NCBI GenBank assembly: GCA_003427395.1
Contig: BFEA01000113.1
Span: 1,071,314-1,101,476, forward strand
Length of the DNA: 30,163 nt
Direction: 5' to 3'
From: Chara braunii
Lineage: Eukaryota; Streptophyta; Charophyceae; Charales; Characeae
The notes beneath the pieces were generated by a model that ran no database searches, had not been told where the DNA came from, and saw only the letters and a program-made list of their open reading frames with translations. Each line of letters begins with the position of its first letter. The stretch's first letter is position 1. The position numbers were made by a program, and so were the translations under genes. Positions 29,239-30,163 of the stretch are shown piece after piece.

Positions 29239-30163
29239 TGTATTTCTGACATTTGCTGTTTGATATTCCACTACTTTGCGAACCCATGCGTCATACAGTG
29301 GGCTCTACCCAGCATTCTTTCCACCTACACTTCTATTGCTTTCGTTTATTCATGCGGCCTGCTACACCTCGATAAGTTGATCATAGTATCATGAAATGAC
29401 GCCATCATCATGTCTTCCATTCTCCTACCGGAAAGAACAGGTAAGGAATGTCCACATGTCACCTCCCCTGTTCCAATACTTAACCACCAGTACTTTTCCT
29501 AGCCAAATTTCTCTGACGCGGGATGCCTCGAGCCGCATGCTTCAGGATGTACCAGCCTGCCAAGCGGTGCGTTATTCATACATGCAAAACGGGGCTATGC
29601 AGGCAACAGTTGTGCCTGGATGGCAATGATTTAGCGTGGATGTATTTTCCTCCATGTGGCAGGACGGTACATCCCTGAAGAAGCGGCATGTGCATGACCT
29701 CGTCTAAGAAATTTGCCTGTGAAAAGTAATGGTTGTTTCATGGTCACCCTAATTCTCTCTGCCCACACCTTTCAAACGTATATTCCAAGTGGGCAGTAGG
29801 GCATGTGTGAAACTTCCATTGCTGCTTCACGAGTCCATACATTGTAAAAATACCCCCGTCCTACCTTTCCTAATCATTAAGCCCCTCTCCCTGCTCCTTT
29901 TTTGGTGTGAGTGAAGCCGTGCTGGTCCATCTGCCATTTCTTGGCAAAACAATGGGTTCTCATAAGCGTCCCTTGCCGTTACTCCTGCATTTCCAGATGC
30001 GATAACGGCCACTGTCCGGTGAGCTGACATCTTTCAAAATTCCTGCCCTCACTTACTGCACCTTCCTCTGTTGCATGATGGTTCCTTATCCACTCCCATA
30101 ATCACTCATGCAATCACTCATACAATGTCTGAGTCCGCGCAATCGTTTAATAGATACTATCCA
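29239..30163. other. Remaining 0.9 kb: no gene assigned
   Basis: No recognisable protein or RNA is visible. ACCGGAAAGAACAG followed by GTAAGG near 29441 is a plausible donor, but the upstream exon start is unclear. Frames at 29396-29629 and 29827-30030 (minus) are short and unsupported. The segment may be intron and downstream sequence of the gene suggested by the exon at 29136-29232. Confidence 0.35.

Noticed and set aside
29396-29446. Second exon ending at GAACAG before GTAAGG
   Set aside because: The donor is plausible, but no acceptor with an open compatible frame from 29232 could be identified.

Overview
The window looks like repeat-rich, intron-containing eukaryotic nuclear DNA and not a bacterial sequence. 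No bacterial operon, rRNA or confident tRNA is visible. Long CT/GA, CA and CG microsatellites, a decayed LINE, a decayed Ty3/gypsy-type polyprotein and several satellite-like arrays fill most of it. The LINE and gypsy proteins resemble, from memory only, plant-lineage elements of charophycean algae such as Chara. That assignment is an inference that could not be checked here.

Layout. Positions 1-61 are an assembly seam: 37 bp identical to 25080-25116, followed by a 24-bp remnant of a Nextera mate-pair junction adapter. Positions 62-1612 hold microsatellites set in a degenerate longer unit, then TG-rich DNA, then a three-copy repeat. Positions 1613-2700 carry no recognisable gene but contain a perfect 26-bp palindrome. 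Positions 2714-8165 are a plus-strand, L1-like LINE with ORF1 fragments, an endonuclease, a reverse transcriptase and a 3' part. It is broken by many stops and frameshifts and has damaged catalytic motifs.

The most striking structure spans 8166-22974. Two long, diverged arms (8166-12182 and 19411-22974) are inverted copies of each other. Homology is visible at both outer ends, at both inner ends and at several points between. They enclose a 7.2-kb centre. The centre encodes, on the plus strand, a decayed protease, reverse transcriptase and RNase H of Ty3/gypsy type. Where an integrase would be expected there is instead a coiled-coil, acidic region ending in a Gag-like CCHC knuckle that has lost one cysteine. 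No integrase, tyrosine recombinase or LTR pair was seen. This is either an unusual retroelement/inverted-repeat composite or two older elements brought together; the sequence alone does not decide.

Positions 22975-25116 are gene-free. They hold seven scattered copies of a CATAAGTTTGG motif and a tandem array of about 120-bp units that alternate between two subtypes. Positions 25400-26650 contain a cluster of predicted hairpins. Positions 26650-30163 hold two long GA tracts, a short tandem duplication, a 20-bp palindrome and one credible internal exon (29136-29232) of an unidentified host gene. No intact, clearly functional gene was found.
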